DNA of 64,000 nucleotides from Cricetomys ansorgei (Eukaryota; Chordata; Mammalia; Rodentia; Nesomyidae), in contig JAMJFZ010000811.1 of the NCBI GenBank assembly GCA_026225945.1, positions 682,001 through 746,000 on the forward strand, written 5' to 3'. A model generated the notes under the pieces. It had not been told where the DNA came from. It saw nothing but the letters and a program-made list of their open reading frames with translations, and made no database searches. A program made the position numbers and the translations under genes. Shown in pieces: positions 32,243-46,628 of this stretch; the first letter of the stretch is position 1, and each line of letters begins with the position of its first letter.

Positions 32243-35200
32243 GCACTCTGAAATAAGTATACTAAAATACAGCCACCTGCACTACACAGTGAGTTCCGGG
32301 GTAGCCTAGGCTATATGGTAAGAGTAGCAGAAAATAGGTAGATAAAAATCAAAGTCCCATCTTCAAGGGTGTTATTATTTTTGTCAATAAATTTTATTTT
32401 TTTATCAAGTTTCACAAAGTCTAGACTGGCCTCAAGTTCCTGATCCTTTCGCCTCCATTTCCCAATGCTGAGAAATGTGTGTACTACAATGTTTTGTTTT
32501 AGTTTTGTTTTGTGCTGTACAGTATTTTTTTTTTTTTAATTTTACTTTGAGACAGGGTCTCTCTACATAGCTTTGCCTGCCCTGAAACTCAAAGAGATCT
32601 GGCTGTCTCTGCCTCCCCAACTGGCTACAGCATGGCTTTTTGAATTTCTGGTTTTAAGAGCTATGAAAAGGAAAACTAGACAGTGATCTAAGGAATTTAG
32701 GTACCTGTTGAATACGGTGGAGCATTTCAATTACTTGAATATAATCCAGGTAAACAAGCCCAGATGTTTCCCAGTCCTGAATTAGGCTGCTGCGCTCTGG
32801 AGGTGCCAGATCTTCCAAGAACCCTTTCAGGTAATCGTAGTTCTCATTAATAATGGCATCTAAAGAAACAGAAGATCAAACTTGAGTGTATAAGGGTGTG
32901 ATTCAAACAGTATACAAGAATGTTGTTTCTCAAAATTTCTAAGATGTTATGATAGTTGATAAAGGCACAAGTTTCTGGCTTCAGGCTGATAAGCAACTAT
33001 TTCTGGCACTGTAAATAAGCAAAGAGCTTTTCTCATTAGTGCACAGCAAGAACATTTCTGGCAAACAGTAACTACAACAGTGCTATCTTTCCTTGTCCCC
33101 AGAGCCCCTCACCCAGGTCAAGCCTCTTCTGTAGCGTTTTTGTAGAACATTGGTTGTAAGCCTACCATATCCTGAACTGAATATCATCTCTGCCTGATCC
33201 ATCATGAGAGTTCATAGGTTAGAAAAATATGGGGTAATTCCAGTACAGGTAGGCCTTTGTACTCACCAGAAGCTAGATGCCGGATGATAAGTTTGTGGCA
33301 GCGGTTCCAGTGACCAGCTTTAAATAAATAGAGAGCCTCCAAATGCTTATTGGATTCCATATGTGCTCGAACTGCTTTGGCCTCATGGATCCACTCAGCA
33401 GGCACACAAAGCTTCTGAGTAAGGAAAGTCTCCTTAGCCCAAGACTCAGGGGTTTCCGATAGCTGGCAGTGCCGGGTAAGTAGCTCTCGAACAGCCTTCT
33501 CACGCATGCTATGAGAAGACAGAGGCCAAAATAAACATCATCCCTGGTTATGGAGAAGGCTGCTGTAGACAGCTAAGAGTGGTCCCTCGGGCTGGGTGGT
33601 GATGGTGCATACCTTTAATCCCAGCCCTCATGAAACAGAAGCAGGTAGATCTCTATGAATTCAAGGCCAGCCTGGTCTACAAAGTGGATTACAGACAGCT
33701 AGTGCCATTACACAGAAAAACCTGTCTTGAAAAACAAAACAAAAACGAAAAGAAAAAGAGTGGGCCCTTGGGCAGTCACTCAAATGGGTAATATCCATAT
33801 TTAGGGGACCACTTCAAATTTATTACAACAAAACAAAGTCAGTATTGTAAATTATGATTTTCTTAGAATACTTATTTTTATTGTTTCTAATTATATGTGT
33901 ATGTGTGTGTGTTGGCATGTATATGCACATGAATTTAGGTGCCCTGAGAGGCCAGAGGTATGGGAGTCCTCAGAGCTGGAGTTACTACTGGCAGTTGTGA
34001 GCTGCCCAACATAGGTGCTGAGAAGTGAACTCAGATTCTATGAAAAAGGAGCAAACTCTCTCAACTCCTGAGCTATTTCTCTAGGCCCTTGGGTCTTGTA
34101 ATTTATCACAAAGCTATATCTAACAGATATCCTAAGCAGTCACTTGCTGAACTGAAAGTGAAAAGTCTGAATCCTTTGGTATTGCCCTGATGTGCTGGAT
34201 ATGCTCAGTGGGTTCAATGGCTTTTCACTCACCCTGAGTTGTCAATGTGCAGGAAGACAAAGATGGCCCATTCCCAGAGTCCTTCACTTTCCAGTTGGCC
34301 AGCGTAACTGGCCTGTAGCACACCCTCACACTGTTCTGAGAGATGGGTATAGTTAAGAGCCCGAAGCACTTCCCAGAGGTGCCAGCTTAGGCGGTAGTCC
34401 AAAGGATCTGCAGTTATGCTTCGAGGTTCTAACAGCTGATTGAGATCGTAGTGTCTAAGGAGAAAACAGTACTCAGTTAGGATACTCACTAATCACCTGT
34501 ACTGAACAGGTCAAGAAACAATAAAGGAACCAGAGAGCAAAGTGTTCAAGTCTTATTAGCAGCCCCACACAGAAACATCAGACCCCTCTCACGAAGGTGT
34601 GCTGACAGGTTTGTTGGTACTGGTTTGACCTATGCACTTTACCAATATATGGACCCTCACAATTTTCATTCTTCCTGTCCTATATTACAGTAGCTGTTAC
34701 TTTTCTTAACCATGGTAAATATGGTTAGGATCTTTCAGACTGCTCTATTGTAGAGGGCCAATGGTATCCAGGCAATGGACGCTGCCAGTGCGACAAGGTT
34801 CCTGGCTCCCTCTGCTAGGAATTGGAGCCCACCAATTGCTTTTCCCCTTTCTCATCTTTACTGTACGGTGACAAAAAGTCTCTCATCAATAATAAGGTCT
34901 GCATAGCCTAATATTAATATCCAAATTAATCCCTGAGCTGGCCACTGCTAGCTGGGAAAAAGGGACATAGCCATTCTATTCAAAAGTAAATCGCAATCAC
35001 CTCCCTCCTGGCATGTGTGAGAGCTACCCAGGTTTATTGCAAGTGCATCAAAAAAACTATTCCTAGAGTAAATGCTGATTTTCCCAGGAAGAGATAAGCC
35101 TTTAATAGATAGAAGCTAAAAGAGTCTAGTTAGAAAGTTAGTGCACCTGGAAAAACAAGTAGATAGTTAGCCCTTCACTAATGAAAAATACAGCAAGCCT

Positions 35201-38200
35201 GCACCAACTTAAAAGAAACTTAAAGGACAGCAATCCCAGGACTTAGAAAAACACACTTCAAACAAACACAGGGCACCAGATAAGGCCAGAAATTTAGAGC
35301 TTTGATCCAGAAGAATAAATATGTGTCAAGAAAGTAAAAAAACATGAAATCCTCCTCTGGTACCTACATGGCACCCTGTGCAAGGCAAATGGGGATATAA
35401 TTCAATCAGCAGTGACATCCCAACCATCCACTAATTGGTCACTGTATCATATACTCTCTGATGGTAATTGAGAAACCTTGAAGCCTGCAGCTGGGAGGGG
35501 ATAACACTTTTGCATTGGTTCCCTTTTGATGCATGCCTGACACCTGCATTCCATTAGATAAACAATCCTGCAATTTGCTATTTAAGCCACAGAAAAGCCT
35601 TTTTCTAGAGAGAGCCTCCCTCAGTGTGCACACTGTTATTTTACTTATTCTACTTATTTTACTTTTTCTATTTCTTTTATCTCCCTATTAAAAGAAGCGC
35701 TCTCACTGACACTATCATACAAAAAAGTGTGTTCTACGCGTGTCATTAAAGCGCAGTAAGCATGTCACATCGGGTCCCATAGAAGGAACTACTGCATTCA
35801 TTCGCTGTAACTTTACCACTGTCTATCATTCTTCATGGAGAATGAGGAAGCCTGGTGTGGACTAGAGCTGGTCTTGACCCCCACACTCTATTATCCAAAG
35901 CCACTGAATATTAGTTCTCCATTACCAGTTAGTCTTCATGAAGGTCATTTTCTCTTATGACTTGTAATTTTCACTGAGTATGTGAGAGAACAAGGTCATA
36001 CTGTGTAGTCCTGGCTGGCTTTGAACTCAAGAGATCAGCTTGCCTCTGCCTCCCAAGTGCTGAGATTAAAGGTGCATGCCATCATATTCTGCAGTATTTT
36101 TATCTTTGATTTTGATCCCAGTGGACATCCACATGTCCTGACTTTTGAAAGTGTTCCTGCAGATTTTTTCCCTCTTTCTTTCTATAGGGTGCCAGGCCAG
36201 TTTATATGCTAAATCCCTAGCTTACAATTTAGACATGATTGTCTAAATTGTCTCAGATTCAACACCTATACATTTTAAAGATCCAGAGATTAGATTAGGG
36301 ATCTAAATAAAATCCAAAAAGGAAAAGGCTAGTACAGGCATTCTCCAATTTTCTGCCCCACCCCAACCCCCTTTGGTCTAAACCTCTAAAGCTGTGAGCT
36401 AAAATAAAAGAAAATCTTTCCTTTTTTTCACTTGCTTGTATCAGGAAGTTTTATAGAAACAGAAATCTGAGCCCTACAATCTTTCTTTTTGTGACAACCC
36501 TCAAAATTGACTCCTAAACCACAGTTTTTGTAAGTCTTAGCATTTGTATTTACCTGTGAAACTATCACTGTGATGAAGAAAATAAACATACAAAAGTATT
36601 TTTACTTCAAAATCTTTCCATTCTGCCCCTCACCAAAAATAACCATTCCCAGACAACTGACTACTTTTTGTCATTGTAAAATAGTTTTCATCTTATAGAA
36701 TTAGTAGGAAATAATTTATTATTATCTGTTTTGTTTTAAGACAGGGTTTCTCTGTGTAACCCTGACTCCTGAGTGCCAGGACTAAAGGTACACCCCAAAG
36801 CCTGGTTGCTGTTAAAAACCTTATGAAAATAGATTTGGTGACTTCTGTAAAATAAACTCTTCAGAGAGAGATGATCACAACCTGACTCGTAAATAAATAG
36901 AAAACATTAAAAGTCCAATAATAATAAGTTATATAGTGTTGAAACTTTAGCAAATTAGACTTTATACAAATATAAAGTTTCTGGATTGGCAAGATGGTTC
37001 TGGGTTATGGCTCTTGCTTCCAAGTTTGTCAACTTGAGTTCAATCTCTAGGACCCACATAGTGGAAAGACAGAATGGAATACTTTGAGGTATCCTCTAAC
37101 TCACATATGCACAAATATATACAAGAACTGAAACAAAAAACCCTCTCATTTGTTTAAAAAAATATATAGATATAGATATCTCCAACCACAATATATAAGA
37201 ACTTATCATAATAAAGTAAGCACAAAAAACAAAAATACAACACACAAAAACAAAAAATAAAAACAAACAAGCAAGCAAACAGCTAAGGGGGCTGGAGAGA
37301 GGCTTAGTGGTTAAATGCACTTATTGCTCTTGCAGAGAACCTGAGTTCAGTTTCTAAAACCCAGCCGGTGGCTGACAACCATCCCTAACCCTAGTTCTGG
37401 GTTATCTGACACCTTCTTCTGACTTTTCAGGGCACCAAACACCGTTGCATTTATACATATAGCCACAAATAGTCATACACATAAATTATAGTAACTAAAT
37501 CTAGGCCAGGAATGGTGAGGTACACCTCAAATCCTCAAAAGCATACACAGTTAGGCTGAACAAAAGATAGAGTATTGAAAGAGTTTAGAGACTACAGGGG
37601 CTAGATGAATTAAATGAGTCACATATGACCCAAACCTTATACTAACAAACATATCGTCACTAAAAATACTCTGAGTCCTCACCTTTAGTCCCAAGCTCAC
37701 ACGAGGCCACCCTGATCTACAAAGTGAGTTCCAGGACAGTCAGAGCTACATAGAGACCCTATTTCAAATGAACAAACCAACCACACAAAAGAAAAAACAA
37801 ACAAAAAAAACCCAAAAGCCAAAAGATTTGAATAGATATATTAGCAAAAAACAGATGGTAAATTTTATTCATATCTGTACTACCACAATTTAAAAAATTC
37901 TGATTTATAACTCATACTAATACTCTGTACTTAAAGAAATCACTCCGAAGAATAGAAATAAACTGTGACCTATTAGTTGTGAACAGAGGAAAGAAAACCA
38001 AGAATCCTACTTATTTTTATTTTTTTGAGATAGGGTTTCTCAGTGTAGCCCTGGCTGTCCCTGAACTCAGAGATCTACCTGCTTTTGCCTCCTAAGTGTT
38101 GGGATTAAAGGCAAGTGACACCATGCCTGGTAATCCTACTTATTTCTAACATAAAGTAAAAAGAAGTAAGTATCAAAATAATTTTTTAATTATTGAGATA

Positions 38201-41200
38201 TAATAATTGCATGAGTTAATATATTACTGTTAGGTAAGTCATTCTCCATTTCTTACTAATAACATATTTCATGGACACATATTACTGTAACTCTAACTCA
38301 TGGGAAACTAAGGCAGGAGGAATTTAAGTGTTCAAGATTAGCCTAGGCTACAAAGAGTGAGTTCTATCTAGGTCAGCCTGTTTAGAGACCCAGTCTCAAA
38401 CCACCAAAAAAGACAATAAATAAATATATACAACAGGCAGAGAATATCACTAAATACCATAACAAATTCTGAAGAGGATATATAGCAATTGGAGACGTTA
38501 TACATTACTAGTGAGAATTAAAATAACAACCACTTTTTTTTTTTTTTAAAAGATGGGTCTGGCTATGCTGCCTGGTGGACTGAAAGGCTCTAGTGAACTT
38601 CTCACACCTCAGTTAAGCCAAAAACTTGGCTTAATACAGCTCATTGTATAAATATTCACAGCAGCTTTATTCCAAATAGCCAAACCAACAAAGTATCCAT
38701 CAGCAAATCAACGTGTAAATTATGCAAAAACTTACAGATAAATGTCCCTCCAGAACTAATTACTGCTTTTCATATTAACACATATAAATCTCACCATCAT
38801 GCTGAGTGAGTACCCAGGCACAAAAGAGTACAGAATGATTTCAACTATGTAAACTCCTGAAACAACAAAATTAATTTGTAGTAACAACTTCCCCCTACAA
38901 TCCTTGTTAAATCACATCAGGGAGTTTCTGTAGATGACAGAAACGTTTCAGTTGTGTTGGTAGTTATGCTGTGATAATTACTGTCCAACTGCATACTTAT
39001 TTATATGGAAACTGTATCTCATTAAAGTTGATCTGAAGCGATCACCAAGCCTGGTCCTGGTTTACCTGTCACTGTAGAGTTTTAGAAGATGAAAGCAAAC
39101 ATCCTGAAGTGGCCTCCGTAAGTCTTTTTCTTCTTCTACTATACAGCCCAAACCCTCCAGGTATGAAGGAAGAGGGGAGCAGGCATATTTATCACCCTCA
39201 GAAGTATTCTGAAAAGGAAGAATTTGATAAAGCAATACAACAGCTTTGAGTCTTTTCAATCAGTATTATCATTTTTCAATTATTTAGGCACCTGTATTAA
39301 GGATGCTATAACACTTAAAACAATTAAGGATTTAACTTTTTTGATACACCTGCTTTCAATCCGGTAAAGACTTCAAATAGCTCACTTGATATCCACACTT
39401 GTCACAATTCTGCTTTGTTTTTTTGAGACAAGTCTATTTTGTAGATCAGGCTGCCTGGAACTCCCAGAGAGATTTGCCTACCTCTGCCTCTCAAGTGCTG
39501 GGGTTAAAGGCATGCACCATCAGGCCTGCTGCAATTTATCACAATTCTTTTCTTCTTCTTTACTTTTTTTTTGCCTTGGGTTTTGGAAGACAGGGATTTT
39601 CTGTGTAGCCCTGGCTGTCCAGGAACTCTCTCTGTAGACCAGGATGGCCTTGAACTCAGAAATCGACCCGCCTCTGCCTCATAAGTGGTGTGCACCACCA
39701 CTGCCTGACTGTCACAATTCTCAATGAGTGTCTTGTTTGCCCCTCACCCCCAAGTCCCAGGTTGGCTTCAAATTTTTGGCAACCTTCCTGCATCAGTCTT
39801 CTGAGTGCTGAGATTACAGGTATGGGCCATTACTGCGTAAGTACCTTCTTTGCATGGATAAATACTATCAAAGACAAATATAAAAAGATCATGAGTTCAA
39901 AGTCAGGCTGGGCTACATCTTAAAATCAAGTTAACTGAGCTGGGTGTACAAGCTGGGCAGTGGTGGTGCACATCTTGAATCCCAGCACTTTGGAGGCAGA
40001 GGAAGAGGCAGAGGCAGGCAGATCTCTGTCAGATCTTGTAGACAGCCTTGTCTACAAAACAAATTCCAGGACAGTGATGGCTTATACATAGAGAAACCCT
40101 CTCTTGAAAAACCAAAACCTCAAAACAAACAAAAAACCCACCAAAAAATGTACAGGGTCTCACTATGAAAGTTCAGGCTGGCCTAGAACTCAGAAATCCA
40201 CGTGCTTTCAAACACTGGGATTAAAGGTGTGTATCACCACATCTGGCTAAAACCAGTTTTTAATCTCAGCAATGACAAGGGACATAAAATATGACTTTGA
40301 GGAATTTCAGCTTAAATGTTAATAAGGGGCAAATTAAACCTGAGGTCAGGCTTAATCGGTTCCCAAAGGGATAAGATAGTTTTAGGAATGAAAAACCCTT
40401 GGAGGCAGATTAATCACTTTTAAATAGAATAAAAGCGAATGGTTGGAGAACTTAAAGAGGAGCCCAGTCCAGAGGCAAAGTAAAGGATAAACTTTTGAAT
40501 TTGTTGGGTCTGTTTCAATTCTGTTGTACCTTCAAAGGGGCAGTCAGCAATAAATAAGTATTGTATTTTTGATTTGATGACTTTTTCTCTGTAGCCCCTC
40601 CCTTTTTTTTGAGACAGAGTCTCACCATGTAGTCGTAGATGGCCACCTGTCTCTGTCTCCCAAGTGTTTGGACTAAAGGTGTGACCACCATGTCCAGCTT
40701 GTAAAACTTCTCTGGAAAGACAGAACACAAACCAGAGTTCTCACTTGGCTCTTCTGAACACACATACCTGAAATGCTTCTTCATACATGCTGAGAGCCCT
40801 GGAAATGGAGGCTGTTGGTGGAAGCAAATACCAAAGATGGACAGCAAGTGCACGTTTCCAATCTAGCTGGGAGCATACATTGATTTGCTTCTGTTCTGAG
40901 AGCTGCCACACCTGTAGGAGACAAAAGTATCGCCATGACAACTTTATGTTGCCTTGGTTATTACTGCCTGTCTGCAAGCTGTTCACTTAATTATGTTACC
41001 TCTTTCTTTTTTTTAAAGTCAGGGCCTCACTATTTACAACAGGCTAGTCTTGATCTAAGAGATCCTTTGGCCTTTGCTTCCCAAGTGCTGGGTTAAAGGA
41101 GTGTGCCACCAAATCCAGTCTTAATGATATGGTTTGAAAATGAAATCGTCCCTCCCATTTTTTCTTTTGTCATAATTAATATGAGACAGACAGATACAGA

Positions 41201-44200
41201 GATGAATAATCAAAGAACAGGCAGCAAAACTGCCTTAAAATAGTTATTATTGATAAAATGAAGAGTGGTGGCTATTAGAAAGAATGATACTACATCACAT
41301 GGAAAAATGTCCACGTACAGTAAATTGAAGAAAAAGAATTGCAGAATCATTCTCCATAACTGATACTGCTTGTTTATATACATGTAAATATCAACCTATA
41401 CATCAATATACATTTAAAAAATGTCTGAAAAGATAAGTTATATATATTGGTTACTATGTAAACATTACTATGAAATAAAGTATAGCAGATTTCAACATTA
41501 ACATTTTTTTGTATTTTATTTTTGTATGCGGGGATATGCATACCATGGTATATGTGTGGTGGTCAGAAGTTTGTGAGAGTCAGTTCTCTCCTTCCACCAT
41601 GTGGGTTCCAGGGACTGACTGAACTCAGGTTGTCAGGATTAAGAGCAAGTATCTTTCTTTACCTGCTGTTTCATCTTGCCAGTCCCAATTCTAACATTTA
41701 TATAATTAAAAGATGCTTTTGAGGGCAGTGAGATGGCTGAGTTGGTAAACTTGACAACCTGATTCTGACTCCCAAGACCCACTTGGTAGAAAGGGAGAAT
41801 CGACTGGCAAATTATCCTTTGTTCTTACACCATGTGTGATTGTGTAATCATACACATGCTTGAAAGTAAGAGTGTGAACACAAACAAATGTAAAAAAATT
41901 TTTTCTAAAAAACTTTTTTCGAGACAGGAGCTTCTTATGTAGTCCCGGCTAAGCACTCACTATGTAGCTCAGGCTGGTCTTGAAGCCACAGCAATCCTCT
42001 TGCCTTACCCTCTGTGAACTGAGATTATAGGCATACAATGCATCTAACATTAGATTTTCTTATAAATTTATTTTATTTTAATTTCATGTGCATTGGTGCA
42101 TGTTTGCCTGTGTGAAGGTGTCAGATCCCCTGGTATAATTCGCCAGCTGGAGTTACAGACAGTTGTGAGCTGCCATGTGGGTGCTGGGACTTGAACCTGG
42201 GTCCTCTGGAAGAGCAATGGGCTCTTAACCACTGAGCCATCTCTCCAGCCCCAGGTATTTTTTTGTTTCATTAAATGCTTTGTCTGACATGTTTTTTTGA
42301 GACAGGGTTTCTTTATGTAGTCCTGGCTATCCTGTATTTCTTTACACTAGGTTTGCTTTGAATCTGATATAGATCTTACAAAGATCTGCCTGCCTCTGCC
42401 TACCAAGCGCTAAGACTAAAGGGTGTGTCACCACGCCTGGCTGTCTTGACATTTTAATTTGAAAATATTGCTACCTAGATATAAGGCCAAACTGGCAGTT
42501 ATATTAATGGTGCACAATTTACAGAAAACTAATGAGACATTACCGGTTTTCCAGCTAACAGGGCAAATATGCGCAATCTTTCATCCTGGATAAAGCAGTC
42601 AGCCTGGAGCTGATGCCAATCAGCCAATTGCATGGTGAGCAGCTCCCGGACTGACTGGCTGCCCACCAACTGAGACAAAAGAAGGGCAAGGCGATGATCA
42701 CCTAAAAGAGAAACAGTTTTCTGGTGAGGACAAGGGATGTACCATCATGTGGGTGTGGAAATCAAGCCTGTGCCCTCTCCAGCCCCCATGTGCTGCCAGA
42801 AATTAAAGCTATCATCTCAAAGGGTTCATTTTACAAATTAGACTGGCGCCAGGATCACATGGACATGTGTTACTAGACCAAGTTAGCTCTCTGACTACAT
42901 GTGGGTTGCCAAAGAATGACTTAAGTAAGATTCCTGTTTTAAGTAAGCACTGCAGTCTCTACTTGGCCATGAACCACTAGTATTTTAGGTAGCAAAGGAA
43001 AAAGAGAAAGATTATTTCTGTGTGTCTACAGAATACAAAAGTGTGTCTGTACCATGTACAACAGAGATGGCTAAATTCAGATAGGAAACTGGTTTATCAT
43101 ATCTTGATACAATAAATCATTAAGACCATACTTTCTCTCTGATCAGAATTAACCAGGATATGTTAGTTGATAGTGTTGTTTGTATTAATTTATTTACTTA
43201 TTTTCTGTCTGTCTACTTATTGTCTATCTACCTTCCTCCCTATCTGTTTTCTGAGACAGGGTCTCTCTCTATGTATCCCTGGCTATCCTGGAACTCAAGA
43301 TATCCTCAAGCCTCTGCCTCCCAAGTGCTGGGATTAAAGGCATTCACCACCACACCCAGCATCAAATGGCCATTTTATCTATCTTCTTTCTACCTACCTA
43401 CCTACCTACCTACCTACCTACCTACCTATCTTTGGAGACAGGGACTAGTTTTATTTATTTATTTTTTTTGGAGACAGTTTCTCTGTTGTAACTCTGGCTA
43501 TCCTGGAACTCACTCTGTAGACCATGCTAGCCTCAAAATCACAGAGGTTCACCTGTTTCTGCCTCCCAAGTACTGGGATTAAAGGTGTATGTCACCACAG
43601 CCTGGCTCAATTGGCCATTTTTAAATGTTGCTGATTTAGCTTCCTGTGTGTTCTATTCCTTATAATCTCAAATTGACCATGCTCTCCAAAACAAATATAG
43701 TTAATGGCTATAATTAATTGGCTTTGGATAAACCAAGTTCCAATAAACAAAGTCTGACCAGGAATCTAATCATACATACATAAATTATGCTGATTTTTGC
43801 CATTATTTCTTATTAAGATTTTTGTGAAGATGGCTATAAAGTAATTGCTTGATGTTTTACTGATAGAAGAAAGTCTAAGAATGTCAACAAAGGAGGCTTG
43901 AGGATGGCTCAGCAGTTAAGAGGACTTGCACGCAATCAAGAGGACCAGAATTTGGCTTCTAGCTCTTATGTAACAAGCTTATGCACACTTGCAAGCCCAG
44001 GTCCAAGCCGAGTTGGAGACAGAAGGTTTGCTGAGGCTTGCTGGCTTCCAGCCTCATTGGGAAAACGTTAGCCCCTAGTTCAGGGAGAGACTCAGTAGAG
44101 AGTGACAGAAGACACCTACAGCCTCTTGTGGCCTCCATATGCATGAATAGGTATCTTCTGTTATTGTCTACTTATTCCTTTGAGGCAGGGTATCAAAAAT

Positions 44201-45668
44201 TAATACAATGTCAAAGGAATATGCCAAAGTTTATGACTGCCGAAAAACACTTGATTATTGCTATAATATTTTGTATGGAAAGAACAGGATACACATGAGA
44301 GAACTATTTTTGACAGGCAAGGATACTCATCACTATACTAATGAGGGCAACCAGGAGACCAGGCTTGAACCGTTTACATGTATGTTGTTCTGTGTGCATA
44401 TATTTGTGTATACTTTGTCTTACAAGGATAACATCTAAGTACAAATCACACATTTTTATGGTGTCTAAATCTTAGAATTTGGGTGATTTTGTCCTATTGC
44501 TTTTCTATTTATCTGCATTTTCTGATTTGGTTACAAATGCATACAACAAAATCAACACAATTTTAATTAAGTACGCAATATTTAAAGCTCCAGAGAGTTT
44601 TTAGGAGAATAAGACATGTTCTCTAGAGGAACCAACAATTTTCCTGAGATATAATTAGAAATCAAATTTCAATTAAAGGGTAGGAATAGTAAACAGGAAG
44701 TAGGTAGTGGTGCAGAGGATCTCATCCCTACCTGATTGCTGTGCCAGAGAACAGGCCTCACTAATCCGACTGCCTGTGAGGTAGCTGAAGACAGCCTCTA
44801 TGGGACTGTCTCTTCTGGTTAAGGAAACTTCCTCTTCAATCTGAGGTGCAGCAGTATGTGACAGCCAGCGGGAAAAGGCTCTTCTTCGCTCCAGAATCTG
44901 AATGTATTCAGTGGGCTCATCCAGCTGGCTGTCAAGCTCCTTCAGGTGGCCCCACAGGGCTTCACATAATGTCCACGTCAAGCTCCAATGCTTTACAACT
45001 AAAGTACAAAAGGCAATACTATGATTTAAACTTTGGCAATAACTCCTGAGAACCCATCACTAACTGTGGTGCAAAATACATAAAGCACTTATTCAAGTTT
45101 GTGAGCCCACTACTTCCAACCTGTTCACCTCAACTTACAAGTTGCACAGCAAGAGAGTATATTTGCTCACTCTATGTACCCGTGATATTTACATAAGAAA
45201 CATACTCGATGCTCCCTTAAACAAACTTCCCTAGCCTAATTATGGCTATTAACTGTGATGGTCAAAAAGAATTCTACAATTTGATCAAATTCTGCCACAA
45301 AACGCATTTAAAAAAAGTTTTATGTGTATGGGTGTTTTGTATGTATGTATGTACGTATGTAGGTATGTATGTATGTTTGTGTACCATGAATGCCTGATTC
45401 CCACAGAGGACCAAAGAGGACATTAGCTCCCTTGGAATTGTAGTTACAGGTGGCTGTGAGCTGCCAGGTTAAGGGCTGGGAATCATCTACCATCTCCACT
45501 ACCACCCCCTCCCACACACAACAGCAGCAGGCTGCTTTAGCTGGTTTATTTTCTGCATTCTCAGAGACATCTGGTGGAAGTACAGCCACTGCTGGAGCTG
45601 TTGTCTTGCAAGTTGACCACTACACATTTGAGTGGCACATATGCATATGCATACACGCATACACACAT

Positions 45669-45704
<36 letters not shown>

Positions 45705-46570
45705 GTAATGTTGGGCCTACTGTGAGTCTTAAAAAAGGTGCCAAAACATCAGAGAAAAAAACAGCTGTTTAGCAAGAGGTGCTAGCAAACTACATAGTCA
45801 AGTGTAGGAGACTCAAGGCATAATCCTATCCCTCCCTTTGAATTTGATCAATTCAAAATAGATCAAAGACCTTTATTTAAGACTCGAGACATTTAACTGT
45901 AGCAGGAAAAACAGTAGCTAAACACTTTAAAAATACAGGCTTAGACAATGACTTCCCGTAGAAGACCCTAATAAACAGCCAACTGCTGACCAAAGAAAAT
46001 GTCTAAAGTAAAGAGTTTCTGCACAGCAAAAGAATCATTGATGAAAAGACAAGATTATGAAATGGGAGGAAGTCTTTGCCAGAGGGGATGAGTATCTAGA
46101 ATAAATGATAACTGAAAAAACATATAAGCAAATCAATAAATGGTTGAGCAAATGAATCAACACTTTTCAAATGAAGTGCCAGGGAAATGCAAATCAAAAC
46201 TCCCTTGAGATTACTTTTCATCCCAGTTGGAATAATTAACATTAAGGAAAAATCAAAACCAAATCACTCAAAAAAAAAAAGACATATACTGGTTGAGAGT
46301 GTGCAGAGAAAAAGGAACTTTCATATGTTGTTTATATATGTTCATATATAAAATAGTCCAGGCACAATGGCAACCAGTATGGAAGTTCCAGAAAAAATTA
46401 AAATTTAACTATCCTATGATTTTGCTACATGACTTCTTATTCCAAAGAATGAAAGTCAACACATAAAAGAGATACCTGAACACCCACTGTGACTGCATCA
46501 CGATTTCCAATAGCCAAGTTATGGAAATGCCTTGACCTCTAGCAACAAAGTAATGGATAGAAAATGTGAT

Positions 46571-46628
<58 letters not shown>

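Larger units (their letters stand above)
30027..32704 (-). other. Nup98 intron with SINE cluster
   Basis: 2.7 kb with B1, B2 and B3 copies listed separately. No exon was recognised between them. Confidence 0.5.

Noticed and set aside
43390..43430. Tandem repeat considered as a CRISPR-like array
   Set aside because: Pure tetranucleotide microsatellite without spacers, in a vertebrate genome.
44038..44438. Overlapping 76- and 86-codon open frames in a Nup98 intron
   Set aside because: Unrecognised, AT-rich, partly in a SINE; no splice sites linking them to anything.
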